Shown here piece after piece: positions 1 through 14,442 of a stretch of DNA of 64,000 nucleotides (position 1 is the stretch's first letter; each line of letters opens with the position of its first letter). Source of the DNA: Xylocopa sonorina (Eukaryota; Arthropoda; Insecta; Hymenoptera; Apidae). The DNA lies in NCBI RefSeq assembly GCF_050948175.1, contig NW_027490091.1:1116001-1180000 (forward strand). Direction: 5' to 3'. The notes below the pieces were generated by a model that was not told where the DNA came from, made no database searches, and saw only the letters and a list, made by a program, of their open reading frames with translations. The position numbers were made by a program, and so were the translations under genes.

Positions 1-19
1 TAAACGAATTTTAATACTA

Positions 20-3000
20 GGTTGGAATTTTTTTCTTCAAACTATCGCATATACGAAATTTAACTCTCGGCAGGAATTTTTTGGTCAAGCTACCATCAAT
101 GTTCGAATTTTAACTCTCGGTGGGCACTTTTTTCTTCAAACTACTGTCAATATTCAGATTTTATCTATTGGTTGAAATCTTTTTGTCAAACAATCGTCAA
201 TAAACAAATTTTCATACTAGGTTGGAATTTTTTTCTTCAAACTATTGCCTACATACGAAATTCAACTCTCGGTGGGAATTTTTTGGTCAAACTACCGACA
301 ATGTACGAATTTTAACTCTCGGTGGGCACTTTTCTCTTCAAACTACTGTCAATATTCAGATTTTAAATATTGGTTGAGATCTTTTTGTTAAACAATTGTA
401 AATAAACGAATTTTAATACTAGGTTGGAATTTTTTTCTTCAAACTATCGCATATACGAAATTTAACGCTCGGTAGGAATTTTTTGGTCAAGCTACCGTCA
501 ATGTACGAATTTTAACCCTCGGTGGGCACTTTTTTCTTCAAACTACTGTCAATATTCAAATTTTATCTATTGCTTGATATCTTTTTGTCAAACATTCGTC
601 AATAAACGAATTTTTAAACTAGGTTGTAACTTTTTTCATCAAATTATCGCCTACATACGAAATTCAACTCTCGGTGGGAATTTTTTGGTCAAACTACCGT
701 CAATGTACGAATTCTAACTCTCGGTGGGAACTTTTTTCTTCAAACTACTGTCAATACTCAAATTTTAACTATTGTTTGAGATCTTTTTGTTAAACAATTG
801 TAAATAAACGAATTTTAATACTAGGTTGGAATTTTTTTCTTCAAACTATCGCATATACGAAATTTAACTCTCGGTAGGAATTTTTTGGTCAAGCTACCAT
901 CAATGTTCAAATTTTAACTTTCGGTGGGCACTTTTTTCTTCAAACTACTGTCAATATTCATATTTTAACTATTGGTTGAAATCTTTTTGTCAACAATCGT
1001 CAATAGACGAATTTTAATACTAGGTTGGAATTTTTTCCTTCAAACTATTGCCTACATACGAAATTCAACTCTCGGTGGGAATTTTTTGGTCAAACTACCG
1101 ACAATGTACGAATTTTAACTCTCGGTGGGCACTTTTCTCTTCAAACTACTGTCAATATTCAGATTTTAAATATTGGTTGAGATCTTTTTGTTAAACAATT
1201 GCAAATAAACGAATTTTAATACTAGGTTGGAATTTTTTTCTTCAAACTATCGCATATACGAAATTTAACTCTCGGCAGGAATTTTTTGGTCAAGCTACCA
1301 TCAATGTTCGAATTTTAACTCACGGTGGGCACTTTTTTCTTCAAACTACTGTCAATATTCAAATTTTATCTATTGGTTGATATCTTTTTGTCAAACATTC
1401 GTCAATAAACGAATTTTTAAACTAGGTTGTAACTTTTTTCATCAAATTATCGCCTACATACGAAATTCAACTCTCGGTGGGAATTTTTTGGTCAAACTAC
1501 CGTCAATGTACGAATTTTAACTCTCGGTGGGAACTTTTTTCTTCAAACTACTGTCAATACTCAAATTTTAACTATTGTTTGAGATCTTTTTGTTAAACAA
1601 TTGTAAATAAACGAATTTTAATACTAGGTTGGAATTTTTTTCCTCAAACTATCGCATATACGAAATTTAACTCTCGGTAGGAATTTTTTGGTCAAGCTAC
1701 CATCAATGTTCAAATTTTAACTTTCGGTGGGCACTTTTTTCTTCAAACTACTGTCAATATTCATATTTTAACTATTGGTTGAAATCTTTTTGTCAACAAT
1801 CGTCAATAGACGAATTTTAATACTAGGTTGGAATTTTTTCCTTCAAACTATCGCTTATATACGAAATTTAACTCTCGGTGGGAATTTTTTGGTCAAGCTA
1901 CCGTCAATGTACGAATTTTAACTCTCGGTGGGCACTTTTTTCTTCAAACTACTGTCAATATTCAAATTTTATCTATTGGTTGATATCTTTTTGTTAAACA
2001 TTCGTCAGTAAACGAATTTTTAAACTAGGTTGTAACTTTTTTCATCAAATTATCGCCTACATACGAAATTCAACTCTCGGTGGGAATTTTTTGGTCAAGC
2101 TACCGTCAATGTACGAATTTTGACTCTCGGTGGGAACTTTTTTCTTCAAACTACTGTCAATACTCAAATTTTAACTATTGTTTGAGATCTTTTTGTTAAA
2201 CAATTGCAAATAAACGAATTTTAATACTAGGTTGGAATTTTTTTCTTCAAACTATCGCATATACGAAATTTAACTCTCGGCAGGAATTTTTTGGTCAAGC
2301 TACCATCAATGTTCGAATTTTAACTCTCGGTGGGCACTTTTTTCTTCAAACTACTGTCAATATTCAGATTTTATCTATTGGTTGAAATCTTTTTGTCAAA
2401 CAATCGTCAATAAACAAATTTTCATACTAGGTTGGAATTTTTTTCTTCAAACTATTGCCTACATACGAAATTCAACTCTCGGTGGGAATTTTTTGGTCAA
2501 ACTACCGACAATGTACGAATTTTAACTCTCGGTGGGCACTTTTCTCTTCAAACTACTGTCAATATTCAGATTTTAAATATTGGTTGAGATCTTTTTGTTA
2601 AACAATTGTAAATAAACGAATTTTAATACTAGGTTGGAATTTTTTTCTTCAAACTATCGCATATACGAAATTTAACGCTCGGTAGGAATTTTTTGGTCAA
2701 GCTACCGTCAATGTACGAATTTTAACCCTCGGTGGGCACTTTTTTCTTCAAACTACTGTCAATATTCAAATTTTATCTATTGGTTGATATCTTTTTGTCA
2801 AACATTCGTCAATAAACGAATTTTTAAACTAGGTTGTAACTTTTTTCATCAAATTATCGCCTACATACGAAATTCAACTCTCGGTGGGAATTTTTTGGTC
2901 AAACTACCGTCAATGTACGAATTTTAACTCTCGGTGGGAACTTTTTTCTTCAAACTACTGTCAATACTCAAATTTTAACTATTGTTTGAGATCTTTTTGT

Positions 3001-5445
3001 TAAACAATTGTAAATAAACGAATTTTAATACTAGGTTGGAATTTTTTTCCTCAAACTATCGCATATACGAAATTTAACTCTCGGTAGGAATTTTTTGTTC
3101 AAGCTACCATCAATGTTCAAATTTTAACTTTCGGTGGGCACTTTTTTCTTCAAACTACTGTCAATATTCATATTTTAACTATTGGTTGAAATCTTTTTGT
3201 CAACAATCGTCAATAGACGAATTTTAATACTAGGTTGGAATTTTTTCCTTCAAACTATCGCCTATATACGAAATTTAACTCTCGGTGGGAATTTTTTGGT
3301 CAAGCTACCGTCAATGTACGAATTTTAACTCTCGGTGGGCACTTAGTTCTTCAAACTACTGTCAATATTCAAATTTTATCTATTGGTTGATATCTTTTTG
3401 TTAAACATTCGTCAGTAAACGAATTTTTAAACTAGGTTGTAACTTTTTTCATCAAATTATCGCCTACATACGAAATTCAACTCTGGGTGGGAATTTTTTG
3501 GTCAAACTACCGACAATGTACGAATTTTAACTCTCGGTGGGCACTTTTCTCTTCAAACTACTGTCAATATTCAGATTTTAAATATTGGTTGAGATCTTTT
3601 TGTTAAACAATTGTAAATAAACGAATTTTAATACTAGGTTGGAATTTTTTTCTTCAAACTATCGCATATACGAAATTTAACGCTCGGTAGGAATTTTTTG
3701 GTCAAGCTACCGTCAATGTACGAATTTTAACCCTCGGTGGGCACTTTTTTCTTCAAACTACTGTCAATATTCAAATTTTATCTATTGGTTGATATCTTTT
3801 TGTCAAACATTCGTCAATAAACGAATTTTTAAACTAGGTTGTAACTTTTTTCATCAAATTATCGCCTACATACGAAATTCAACTCTCGGTGGGAATTTTT
3901 TGGTCAAACTACCGTCAATGTACGAATTTTAACTCTCGGTGGGAACTTTTTTCTTCAAACTACTGTCAATACTCAAATTTTAACTATTGTTTGAGATCTT
4001 TTTGTTAAACAATTGTAAATAAACGAATTTTAATACTAGGTTGGAATTTTTTTCCTCAAACTATCGCATATACGAAATTTAACTCTCGGTAGGAATTTTT
4101 TGGTCAAGCTACCATCAATGTTCAAATTTTAACTTTCGGTGGGCACTTTTTTCTTCAAACTACTGTCAATATTCATATTTTAACTATTGGTTGAAATCTT
4201 TTTGTCAACAATCGTCAATAGACGAATTTTAATACTAGGTTGGAATTTTTTCCTTCAAACTATCGCCTATATACGAAATTTAACTCTCGGTGGGAATTTT
4301 TTGGTCAAGCTACCGTCAATGTACGAATTTTAACTCTCGGTGGGCACTTAGTTCTTCAAACTACTGTCAATATTCAAATTTTATCTATTGGTTGATATCT
4401 TTTTGTTAAACATTCGTCAGTAAACGAATTTTTAAACTAGGTTGTAACTTTTTTCATCAAATTATCGCCTACATACGAAATTCAACTCTCGGTGGGAATT
4501 TTTTGGTCAAGCTACCGTCAATGTACGAATTTTGACTCTCGGTGGGAACTTTTTTCTTCAAACTACTGTCAATACTCAAATTTTAACTATTGTTTGAGAT
4601 CTTTTTGTTAAACAATTGCAAATAAACGAATTTTAATACTAGGTTGGAATTTTTTTCTTCAAACTATCGCATATACGAAATTTAACTCTCGGCAGGAATT
4701 TTTTGGTCAAGCTACCATCAATGTTCGAATTTTAACTCTCGGTGGGCACTTTTTTCTTCAAACTACTGTCAATATTCAGATTTTATCTATTGGTTGAAAT
4801 CTTTTTGTCAAACAATCGTCAATAAACAAATTTTCATACTAGGTTGGAATTTTTTTCTTCAAACTATTGCCTACATACGAAATTCAACTCTCGGTGGGAA
4901 TTTTTTGGTCAAACTACCGACAATGTACGAATTTTAACTCTCGGTGGGCACTTTTCTCTTCAAACTACTGTCAATATTCAGATTTTAAATATTGGTTGAG
5001 ATCTTTTTGTTAAACAATTGTAAATAAACGAATTTTAATACTAGGTTGGAATTTTTTTCTTCAAACTATCGCATATACGAAATTTAACGCTCGGTAGGAA
5101 TTTTTTGGTCAAGCTACCGTCAATGTACGAATTTTAACCCTCGGTGGGCACTTTTTTCTTCAAACTACTGTCAATATTCAAATTTTATCTATTGGTTGAT
5201 ATCTTTTTGTCAAACATTCGTCAATAAACGAATTTTTAAACTAGGTTGTAACTTTTTTCATCAAATTATCGCCTACATACGAAATTCAACTCTCGGTGGG
5301 AATTTTTTGGTCAAACTACCGTCAATGTACGAATTTTGACTCTCGGTGGGAACTTTTTTCTTCAAACTACTGTCAATACTCAAATTTTAACTATTGTTTG
5401 AGATCTTTTTGTTAAACAATTGCAAATAAACGAATTTTAATACTA
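20..5445. repeat. 27-monomer HOR, copy 1 (5,426 bp)
   Basis: The stretch begins with a D part at 20, and the same succession resumes at 5,446, an offset of 5,426 bp. Markers shared at this offset include TGCTTGATAT at 571 and 5,997, GAATTCTAACTC near 708 and 6,134, and CACTTAGTTC at 3,340 and 8,766. Differences in the parts I compared are few: around 200 (ATAAAC against ATGAAC), 264, 354, 1,853 and 3,098. Recurrence of a 27-monomer succession makes this a very long HOR. Confidence 0.9.
2632..4641. repeat. Two 5-monomer blocks of 1,005 bp inside copy 1
   Basis: Blocks 2,632-3,636 and 3,637-4,641 run through the same five monomer types. The private variant CACTTAGTTC, in place of CACTTTTTTC, sits at 3,340 and 4,345, exactly 1,005 bp apart. 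The fifth monomer differs: in the first block its A part reads CCGACAATG after CTCTGGGTGGG, a hybrid with another type, while in the second it reads AGCTACCG and TTTGACTC. Confidence 0.88.
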
Positions 5446-8400
5446 GGTTGGAATTTTTTTCTTCAAACTATCGCATATACGAAATTTAACTCTCGGCAGG
5501 AATTTTTTGGTCAAGCTACCATCAATGTTCGAATTTTAACTCTCGGTGGGCACTTTTTTCTTCAAACTACTGTCAATATTCAGATTTTATCTATTGGTTG
5601 AAATCTTTTTGTCAAACAATCGTCAATGAACAAATTTTCATACTAGGTTGGAATTTTTTTCTTCAAACTATTGCCTACATACGAAATTCTACTCTGGGTG
5701 GGAATTTTTTGGTCAAACTACCGACAATGTACGAATTTTAACTCTCGGTGGGCACTTTTCTCTTCAAACTACTGTCAATACTCAAATTTTAAATATTGGT
5801 TGAGATCTTTTTGTTAAACAATTGCAAATAAACGAATTTTAATACTAGGTTGGAATTTTTTTCTTCAAACTATCGCATATACGAAATTTAACGCTCGGTA
5901 GGAATTTTTTGGTCAAGCTACCGTCAATGTACGAATTTTAACCCTCGGTGGGCACTTTTTTCTTCAAACTACTGTCAATATTCAAATTTTATCTATTGCT
6001 TGATATCTTTTTGTCAAACATTCGTCAATAAACGAATTTTTAAACTAGGTTGTAACTTTTTTCATCAAATTATCGCCTACATACGAAATTCAACTCTCGG
6101 TGGGAATTTTTTGGTCAAACTACCGTCAATGTACGAATTCTAACTCTCGGTGGGAACTTTTTTCTTCAAACTACTGTCAATACTCAAATTTTAACTATTG
6201 TTTGAGATCTTTTTGTTAAACAATTGTAAATAAACGAATTTTAATACTAGGTTGGAATTTTTTTCTTCAAACTATCGCATATACGAAATTTAACTCTCGG
6301 TAGGAATTTTTTGGTCAAGCTACCATCAATGTTCAAATTTTAACTTTCGGTGGGCACTTTTTTCTTCAAACTACTGTCAATATTCATATTTTAACTATTG
6401 GTTGAAATCTTTTTGTCAACAATCGTCAATAGACGAATTTTAATACTAGGTTGGAATTTTTTCCTTCAAACTATTGCCTACATACGAAATTCAACTCTCG
6501 GTGGGAATTTTTTGGTCAAACTACCGACAATGTACGAATTTTAACTCTCGGTGGGCACTTTTCTCTTCAAACTACTGTCAATATTCAGATTTTAAATATT
6601 GGTTGAGATCTTTTTGTTAAACAATTGCAAATAAACGAATTTTAATACTAGGTTGGAATTTTTTTCTTCAAACTATCGCATATACGAAATTTAACTCTCG
6701 GCAGGAATTTTTTGGTCAAGCTACCATCAATGTTCGAATTTTAACTCACGGTGGGCACTTTTTTCTTCAAACTACTGTCAATATTCAAATTTTATCTATT
6801 GGTTGATATCTTTTTGTCAAACATTCGTCAATAAACGAATTTTTAAACTAGGTTGTAACTTTTTTCATCAAATTATCGCCTACATACGAAATTCAACTCT
6901 CGGTGGGAATTTTTTGGTCAAACTACCGTCAATGTACGAATTTTAACTCTCGGTGGGAACTTTTTTCTTCAAACTACTGTCAATACTCAAATTTTAACTA
7001 TTGTTTGAGATCTTTTTGTTAAACAATTGTAAATAAACGAATTTTAATACTAGGTTGGAATTTTTTTCCTCAAACTATCGCATATACGAAATTTAACTCT
7101 CGGTAGGAATTTTTTGGTCAAGCTACCATCAATGTTCAAATTTTAACTTTCGGTGGGCACTTTTTTCTTCAAACTACTGTCAATATTCATATTTTAACTA
7201 TTGGTTGAAATCTTTTTGTCAACAATCGTCAATAGACGAATTTTAATACTAGGTTGGAATTTTTTCCTTCAAACTATCGCCTATATACGAAATTTAACTC
7301 TCGGTGGGAATTTTTTGGTCAAGCTACCGTCAATGTACGAATTTTAACTCTCGGTGGGCACTTTTTTCTTCAAACTACTGTCAATATTCAAATTTTATCT
7401 ATTGGTTGATATCTTTTTGTTAAACATTCGTCAGTAAACGAATTTTTAAACTAGGTTGTAACTTTTTTCATCAAATTATCGCCTACATACGAAATTCAAC
7501 TCTCGGTGGGAATTTTTTGGTCAAGCTACCGTCAATGTACGAATTTTGACTCTCGGTGGGAACTTTTTTCTTCAAACTACTGTCAATACTCAAATTTTAA
7601 CTATTGTTTGAGATCTTTTTGTTAAACAATTGCAAATAAACGAATTTTAATACTAGGTTGGAATTTTTTTCTTCAAACTATCGCATATACGAAATTTAAC
7701 TCTCGGCAGGAATTTTTTGGTCAAGCTACCATCAATGTTCGAATTTTAACTCTCGGTGGGCACTTTTTTCTTCAAACTACTGTCAATATTCAGATTTTAT
7801 CTATTGGTTGAAATCTTTTTGTCAAACAATCGTCAATAAACAAATTTTCATACTAGGTTGGAATTTTTTTCTTCAAACTATTGCCTACATACGAAATTCA
7901 ACTCTCGGTGGGAATTTTTTGGTCAAACTACCGACAATGTACGAATTTTAACTCTCGGTGGGCACTTTTCTCTTCAAACTACTGTCAATATTCAGATTTT
8001 AAATATTGGTTGAGATCTTTTTGTTAAACAATTGTAAATAAACGAATTTTAATACTAGGTTGGAATTTTTTTCTTCAAACTATCGCATATACGAAATTTA
8101 ACGCTCGGTAGGAATTTTTTGGTCAAGCTACCGTCAATGTACGAATTTTAACCCTCGGTGGGCACTTTTTTCTTCAAACTACTGTCAATATTCAAATTTT
8201 ATCTATTGGTTGATATCTTTTTGTCAAACATTCGTCAATAAACGAATTTTTAAACTAGGTTGTAACTTTTTTCATCAAATTATCGCCTACATACGAAATT
8301 CAACTCTCGGTGGGAATTTTTTGGTCAAACTACCGTCAATGTACGAATTTTAACTCTCGGTGGGAACTTTTTTCTTCAAACTACTGTCAATACTCAAATT

Positions 8401-11025
8401 TTAACTATTGTTTGAGATCTTTTTGTTAAACAATTGTAAATAAACGAATTTTAATACTAGGTTGGAATTTTTTTCCTCAAACTATCGCATATACGAAATT
8501 TAACTCTCGGTAGGAATTTTTTGGTCAAGCTACCATCAATGTTCAAATTTTAACTTTCGGTGGGCACTTTTTTCTTCAAACTACTGTCAATATTCATATT
8601 TTAACTATTGGTTGAAATCTTTTTGTCAACAATCGTCAATAGACGAATTTTAATACTAGGTTGGAATTTTTTCCTTCAAACTATCGCCTATATACGAAAT
8701 TTAACTCTCGGTGGGAATTTTTTGGTCAAGCTACCGTCAATGTACGAATTTTAACTCTCGGTGGGCACTTAGTTCTTCAAACTACTGTCAATATTCAAAT
8801 TTTATCTATTGGTTGATATCTTTTTGTTAAACATTCGTCAGTAAACGAATTTTTAAACTAGGTTGTAACTTTTTTCATCAAATTATCGCCTACATACGAA
8901 ATTCAACTCTGGGTGGGAATTTTTTGGTCAAACTACCGACAATGTACGAATTTTAACTCTCGGTGGGCACTTTTCTCTTCAAACTACTGTCAATATTCAG
9001 ATTTTAAATATTGGTTGAGATCTTTTTGTTAAACAATTGTAAATAAACGAATTTTAATACTAGGTTGGAATTTTTTTCTTCAAACTATCGCATATACGAA
9101 ATTTAACGCTCGGTAGGAATTTTTTGGTCAAGCTACCGTCAATGTACGAATTTTAACCCTCGGTGGGCACTTTTTTCTTCAAACTACTGTCAATATTCAA
9201 ATTTTATCTATTGGTTGATATCTTTTTGTCAAACATTCGTCAATAAACGAATTTTTAAACTAGGTTGTAACTTTTTTCATCAAATTATCGCCTACATACG
9301 AAATTCAACTCTCGGTGGGAATTTTTTGGTCAAACTACCGTCAATGTACGAATTTTAACTCTCGGTGGGAACTTTTTTCTTCAAACTACTGTCAATACTC
9401 AAATTTTAACTATTGTTTGAGATCTTTTTGTTAAACAATTGTAAATAAACGAATTTTAATACTAGGTTGGAATTTTTTTCCTCAAACTATCGCATATACG
9501 AAATTTAACTCTCGGTAGGAATTTTTTGGTCAAGCTACCATCAATGTTCAAATTTTAACTTTCGGTGGGCACTTTTTTCTTCAAACTACTGTCAATATTC
9601 ATATTTTAACTATTGGTTGAAATCTTTTTGTCAACAATCGTCAATAGACGAATTTTAATACTAGGTTGGAATTTTTTCCTTCAAACTATCGCCTATATAC
9701 GAAATTTAACTCTCGGTGGGAATTTTTTGGTCAAGCTACCGTCAATGTACGAATTTTAACTCTCGGTGGGCACTTAGTTCTTCAAACTACTGTCAATATT
9801 CAAATTTTATCTATTGGTTGATATCTTTTTGTTAAACATTCGTCAGTAAACGAATTTTTAAACTAGGTTGTAACTTTTTTCATCAAATTATCGCCTACAT
9901 ACGAAATTCAACTCTCGGTGGGAATTTTTTGGTCAAGCTACCGTCAATGTACGAATTTTGACTCTCGGTGGGAACTTTTTTCTTCAAACTACTGTCAATA
10001 CTCAAATTTTAACTATTGTTTGAGATCTTTTTGTTAAACAATTGCAAATAAACGAATTTTAATACTAGGTTGGAATTTTTTTCTTCAAACTATCGCATAT
10101 ACGAAATTTAACTCTCGGCAGGAATTTTTTGGTCAAGCTACCATCAATGTTCGAATTTTAACTCTCGGTGGGCACTTTTTTCTTCAAACTACTGTCAATA
10201 TTCAGATTTTATCTATTGGTTGAAATCTTTTTGTCAAACAATCGTCAATAAACAAATTTTCATACTAGGTTGGAATTTTTTTCTTCAAACTATTGCCTAC
10301 ATACGAAATTCAACTCTCGGTGGGCACTTTTCTCTTCAAACTACTGTCAATATTCAGATTTTAAATATTGGTTGAGATCTTTTCTCTTCAAACTACTGTC
10401 AATATTCAGATTTTAAATATTGGTTGAGATCTTTTTGTTAAACAATCGTCAATAAACAAATTTTCATACTAGGTTGGAATTTTTTTCTTCAAACTATTGC
10501 CTACATACGAAATTCAACTCTCGGTGGGCACTTTTCTCTTCAAACTACTGTCAATATTCAGATTTTAAATATTGGTTGAGATCTTTTTGTTAAACAATTG
10601 TAAATAAACGAATTTTAATACTAGGTTGGAATTTTTTTCTTCAAACTATCGCATATACGAAATTTAACGCTCGGTAGGAATTTTTTGGTCAAGCTACCGT
10701 CAATGTACGAATTTTAACCCTCGGTGGGCACTTTTTTCTTCAAACTACTGTCAATATTCAAATTTTATCTATTGGTTGATATCTTTTTGTCAAACATTCG
10801 TCAATAAACGAATTTTTAAACTAGGTTGTAACTTTTTTCATCAAATTATCGCCTACATACGAAATTCAACTCTCGGTGGGAATTTTTTGGTCAAACTACC
10901 GTCAATGTACGAATTTTGACTCTCGGTGGGAACTTTTTTCTTCAAACTACTGTCAATACTCAAATTTTAACTATTGTTTGAGATCTTTTTGTTAAACAAT
11001 TGCAAATAAACGAATTTTAATACTA
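5446..11025. repeat. 27-monomer HOR, copy 2 (5,580 bp, with 154-bp rearrangement)
   Basis: Collinear with 20-5,445 at an offset of 5,426 bp up to about 10,318, then at an offset of 5,580 bp from 10,574 onward. The extra 154 bp is explained by the rearrangement at 10,268-10,573. The pair of 1,005-bp blocks recurs at 8,058-9,062 and 9,063-10,067 with the CACTTAGTTC variant at 8,766 and 9,771. Confidence 0.9.
10268..10573. repeat. Rearranged monomers with C/B fusion sub-repeat
   Basis: The parts read: D (10,268-10,318), no A, B (10,319-10,369), a 52-bp fusion (10,370-10,421) that begins as C (GGTTGAGATCTTTT) and continues as B (CTCTTCAAACTACTG), a chimeric C (10,422-10,471) that starts with GTTAAAC and ends with the CAAATTTTCATACTA form, D (10,472-10,522), no A, and B (10,523-10,573). 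Compared with 4,842-4,993 plus its neighbours, the net gain is 154 bp. The fusion falls at the shared string ATCTTTT/CTTTTCTC, so mispairing between C and B at a short T-rich match is the simplest cause. Confidence 0.9.
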
Positions 11026-13236
11026 GGTTGGAATTTTTTTCTTCAAACTATCGCATATACGAAATTTAACTCTCGGCAGGAATTTTTTGGTCAAGCTACC
11101 ATCAATGTTCGAATTTTAACTCTCGGTGGGCACTTTTTTCTTCAAACTACTGTCAATATTCAGATTTTATCTATTGGTTGAAATCTTTTTGTCAAACAAT
11201 CGTCAATGAACAAATTTTCATACTAGGTTGGAATTTTTTTCTTCAAACTATTGCCTACATACGAAATTCTACTCTGGGTGGGAATTTTTTGGTCAAACTA
11301 CCGACAATGTACGAATTTTAACTCTCGGTGGGCACTTTTCTCTTCAAACTACTGTCAATATTCAGATTTTAAATATTGGTTGAGATCTTTTTGTTAAACA
11401 ATTGTAAATAAACGAATTTTAATACTAGGTTGGAATTTTTTTCTTCAAACTATCGCATATACGAAATTTAACGCTCGGTAGGAATTTTTTGGTCAAGCTA
11501 CCGTCAATGTACGAATTTTAACCCTCGGTGGGCACTTTTTTCTTCAAACTACTGTCAATATTCAAATTTTATCTATTGGTTGATATCTTTTTGTCAAACA
11601 TTCGTCAATAAACGAATTTTTAAACTAGGTTGTAACTTTTTTCATCAAATTATCGCCTACATACGAAATTCAACTCTCGGTGGGAATTTTTTGGTCAAAC
11701 TACCGTCAATGTACGAATTTTAACTCTCGGTGGGAACTTTTTTCTTCAAACTACTGTCAATACTCAAATTTTAACTATTGTTTGAGATCTTTTTGTTAAA
11801 CAATTGTAAATAAACGAATTTTAATACTAGGTTGGAATTTTTTTCCTCAAACTATCGCATATACGAAATTTAACTCTCGGTAGGAATTTTTTGGTCAAGC
11901 TACCATCAATGTTCAAATTTTAACTTTCGGTGGGCACTTTTTTCTTCAAACTACTGTCAATATTCATATTTTAACTATTGGTTGAAATCTTTTTGTCAAC
12001 AATCGTCAATAGACGAATTTTAATACTAGGTTGGAATTTTTTCCTTCAAACTATCGCCTATATACGAAATTTAACTCTCGGTGGGAATTTTTTGGTCAAG
12101 CTACCGTCAATGTACGAATTTTAACTCTCGGTGGGCACTTAGTTCTTCAAACTACTGTCAATATTCAAATTTTATCTATTGGTTGATATCTTTTTGTTAA
12201 ACATTCGTCAGTAAACGAATTTTTAAACTAGGTTGTAACTTTTTTCATCAAATTATCGCCTACATACGAAATTCAACTCTCGGTGGGAATTTTTTGGTCA
12301 AGCTACCGTCAATGTACGAATTTTGACTCTCGGTGGGAACTTTTTTCTTCAAACTACTGTCAATACTCAAATTTTAACTATTGTTTGAGATCTTTTTGTT
12401 AAACAATTGCAAATAAACGAATTTTAATACTAGGTTGGAATTTTTTTCTTCAAACTATCGCATATACGAAATTTAACTCTCGGCAGGAATTTTTTGGTCA
12501 AGCTACCATCAATGTTCGAATTTTAACTCTCGGTGGGCACTTTTTTCTTCAAACTACTGTCAATATTCAGATTTTATCTATTGGTTGAAATCTTTTTGTC
12601 AAACAATCGTCAATAAACAAATTTTCATACTAGGTTGGAATTTTTTTCTTCAAACTATTGCCTACATACGAAATTCAACTCTCGGTGGGAATTTTTTGGT
12701 CAAACTACCGACAATGTACGAATTTTAACTCTCGGTGGGCACTTTTCTCTTCAAACTACTGTCAATATTCAGATTTTAAATATTGGTTGAGATCTTTTTG
12801 TTAAACAATTGTAAATAAACGAATTTTAATACTAGGTTGGAATTTTTTTCTTCAAACTATCGCATATACGAAATTTAACGCTCGGTAGGAATTTTTTGGT
12901 CAAGCTACCGTCAATGTACGAATTTTAACCCTCGGTGGGCACTTTTTTCTTCAAACTACTGTCAATATTCAAATTTTATCTATTGGTTGATATCTTTTTG
13001 TCAAACATTCGTCAATAAACGAATTTTTAAACTAGGTTGTAACTTTTTTCATCAAATTATCGCCTACATACGAAATTCAACTCTCGGTGGGAATTTTTTG
13101 GTCAAACTACCGTCAATGTACGAATTTTGACTCTCGGTGGGAACTTTTTTCTTCAAACTACTGTCAATACTCAAATTTTAACTATTGTTTGAGATCTTTT
13201 TGTTAAACAATTGCAAATAAACGAATTTTAATACTA
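11026..13236. repeat. 11-monomer block (2,211 bp)
   Basis: It begins with the GGCAGG-type monomer at 11,026, shows the same type again at 12,433, and ends before the next at 13,237. The second monomer carries CAATGAAC and TTCTACTCTGGG, the variants also seen near 5,626 and 5,690 at the start of copy 2. The CACTTAGTTC variant occurs once (12,136). The order corresponds to the first two and last nine monomer types of the 27-mer, so this looks like a shortened derivative of the long HOR. Confidence 0.82.
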
Positions 13237-14442
13237 GGTTGGAATTTTTTTCTTCAAACTATCGCATATACGAAATTTAACTCTCGGCAGGAATTTTTTG
13301 GTCAAGCTACCATCAATGTTCGAATTTTAACTCTCGGTGGGCACTTTTTTCTTCAAACTACTGTCAATATTCAGATTTTATCTATTGGTTGAAATCTTTT
13401 TGTCAAACAATCGTCAATGAACAAATTTTCATACTAGGTTGGAATTTTTTTCTTCAAACTATTGCCTACATACGAAATTCTACTCTGGGTGGGAATTTTT
13501 TGGTCAAACTACCGACAATGTACGAATTTTAACTCTCGGTGGGCACTTTTCTCTTCAAACTACTGTCAATATTCAGATTTTAAATATTGGTTGAGATCTT
13601 TTTGTTAAACAATTGTAAATAAACGAATTTTAATACTAGGTTGGAATTTTTTTCTTCAAACTATCGCATATACGAAATTTAACGCTCGGTAGGAATTTTT
13701 TGGTCAAGCTACCGTCAATGTACGAATTTTAACCCTCGGTGGGCACTTTTTTCTTCAAACTACTGTCAATATTCAAATTTTATCTATTGGTTGATATCTT
13801 TTTGTCAAACATTCGTCAATAAACGAATTTTTAAACTAGGTTGTAACTTTTTTCATCAAATTATCGCCTACATACGAAATTCAACTCTCGGTGGGAATTT
13901 TTTGGTCAAACTACCGTCAATGTACGAATTTTGACTCTCGGTGGGAACCTTTTTCTTCAAACTACTGTCAATACTCAAATTTTAACTATTGTTTGAGATC
14001 TTTTTGTTAAACAATTGCAAATAAACGAATTTTAATACTAGGTTGGAATTTTTTTCTTCAAACTATCACATATACGAAATTTAACTCTCGGCAGGAATTT
14101 TTTGGTCAAACTACCGTCAATGTACGAATTTTAACTCTCGGTGGGCACTTTTTTCTTCAAACTACTGTCAATATTCAAATTTTATCTATTGGTTGATATC
14201 TTTTTGTTAAACATTCGTCAGTAAACGAATTTTTAAACTAGGTTGTAACTTTTTTCATCAAATTATCGCCTACATACGAAATTCAACTCTCGGTGGGAAT
14301 TTTTTGGTCAAGCTACCGTCAATGTACGAATTTTGACTCTCGGTGGGAACTTTTTTCTTCAAACTACTGTCAATACTCAAATTTTAACTATTGTTTGAGA
14401 TCTTTTTGTTAAACAATTGCAAATAAACGAATTTTAATACTA
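13237..14442. repeat. 6-monomer HOR, copy 1 (1,206 bp)
   Basis: Six monomers from the GGCAGG type at 13,237 to the next equivalent at 14,443. Two private variants are shared with copy 2 at exactly 1,206 bp: GGGAACCTTT (around 13,944 and 15,150) and ATCACATATACG in place of ATCGCATATACG (around 14,067 and 15,273). The monomer with ATCACA also carries a hybrid A part, GGCAGG followed by AAACTACCGTC. Confidence 0.9.

Noticed and set aside
10268..10573. Transposon insertion at the irregular stretch
   Set aside because: All bases derive from B, C and D sub-repeats. There is no foreign sequence, terminal repeat or target duplication.
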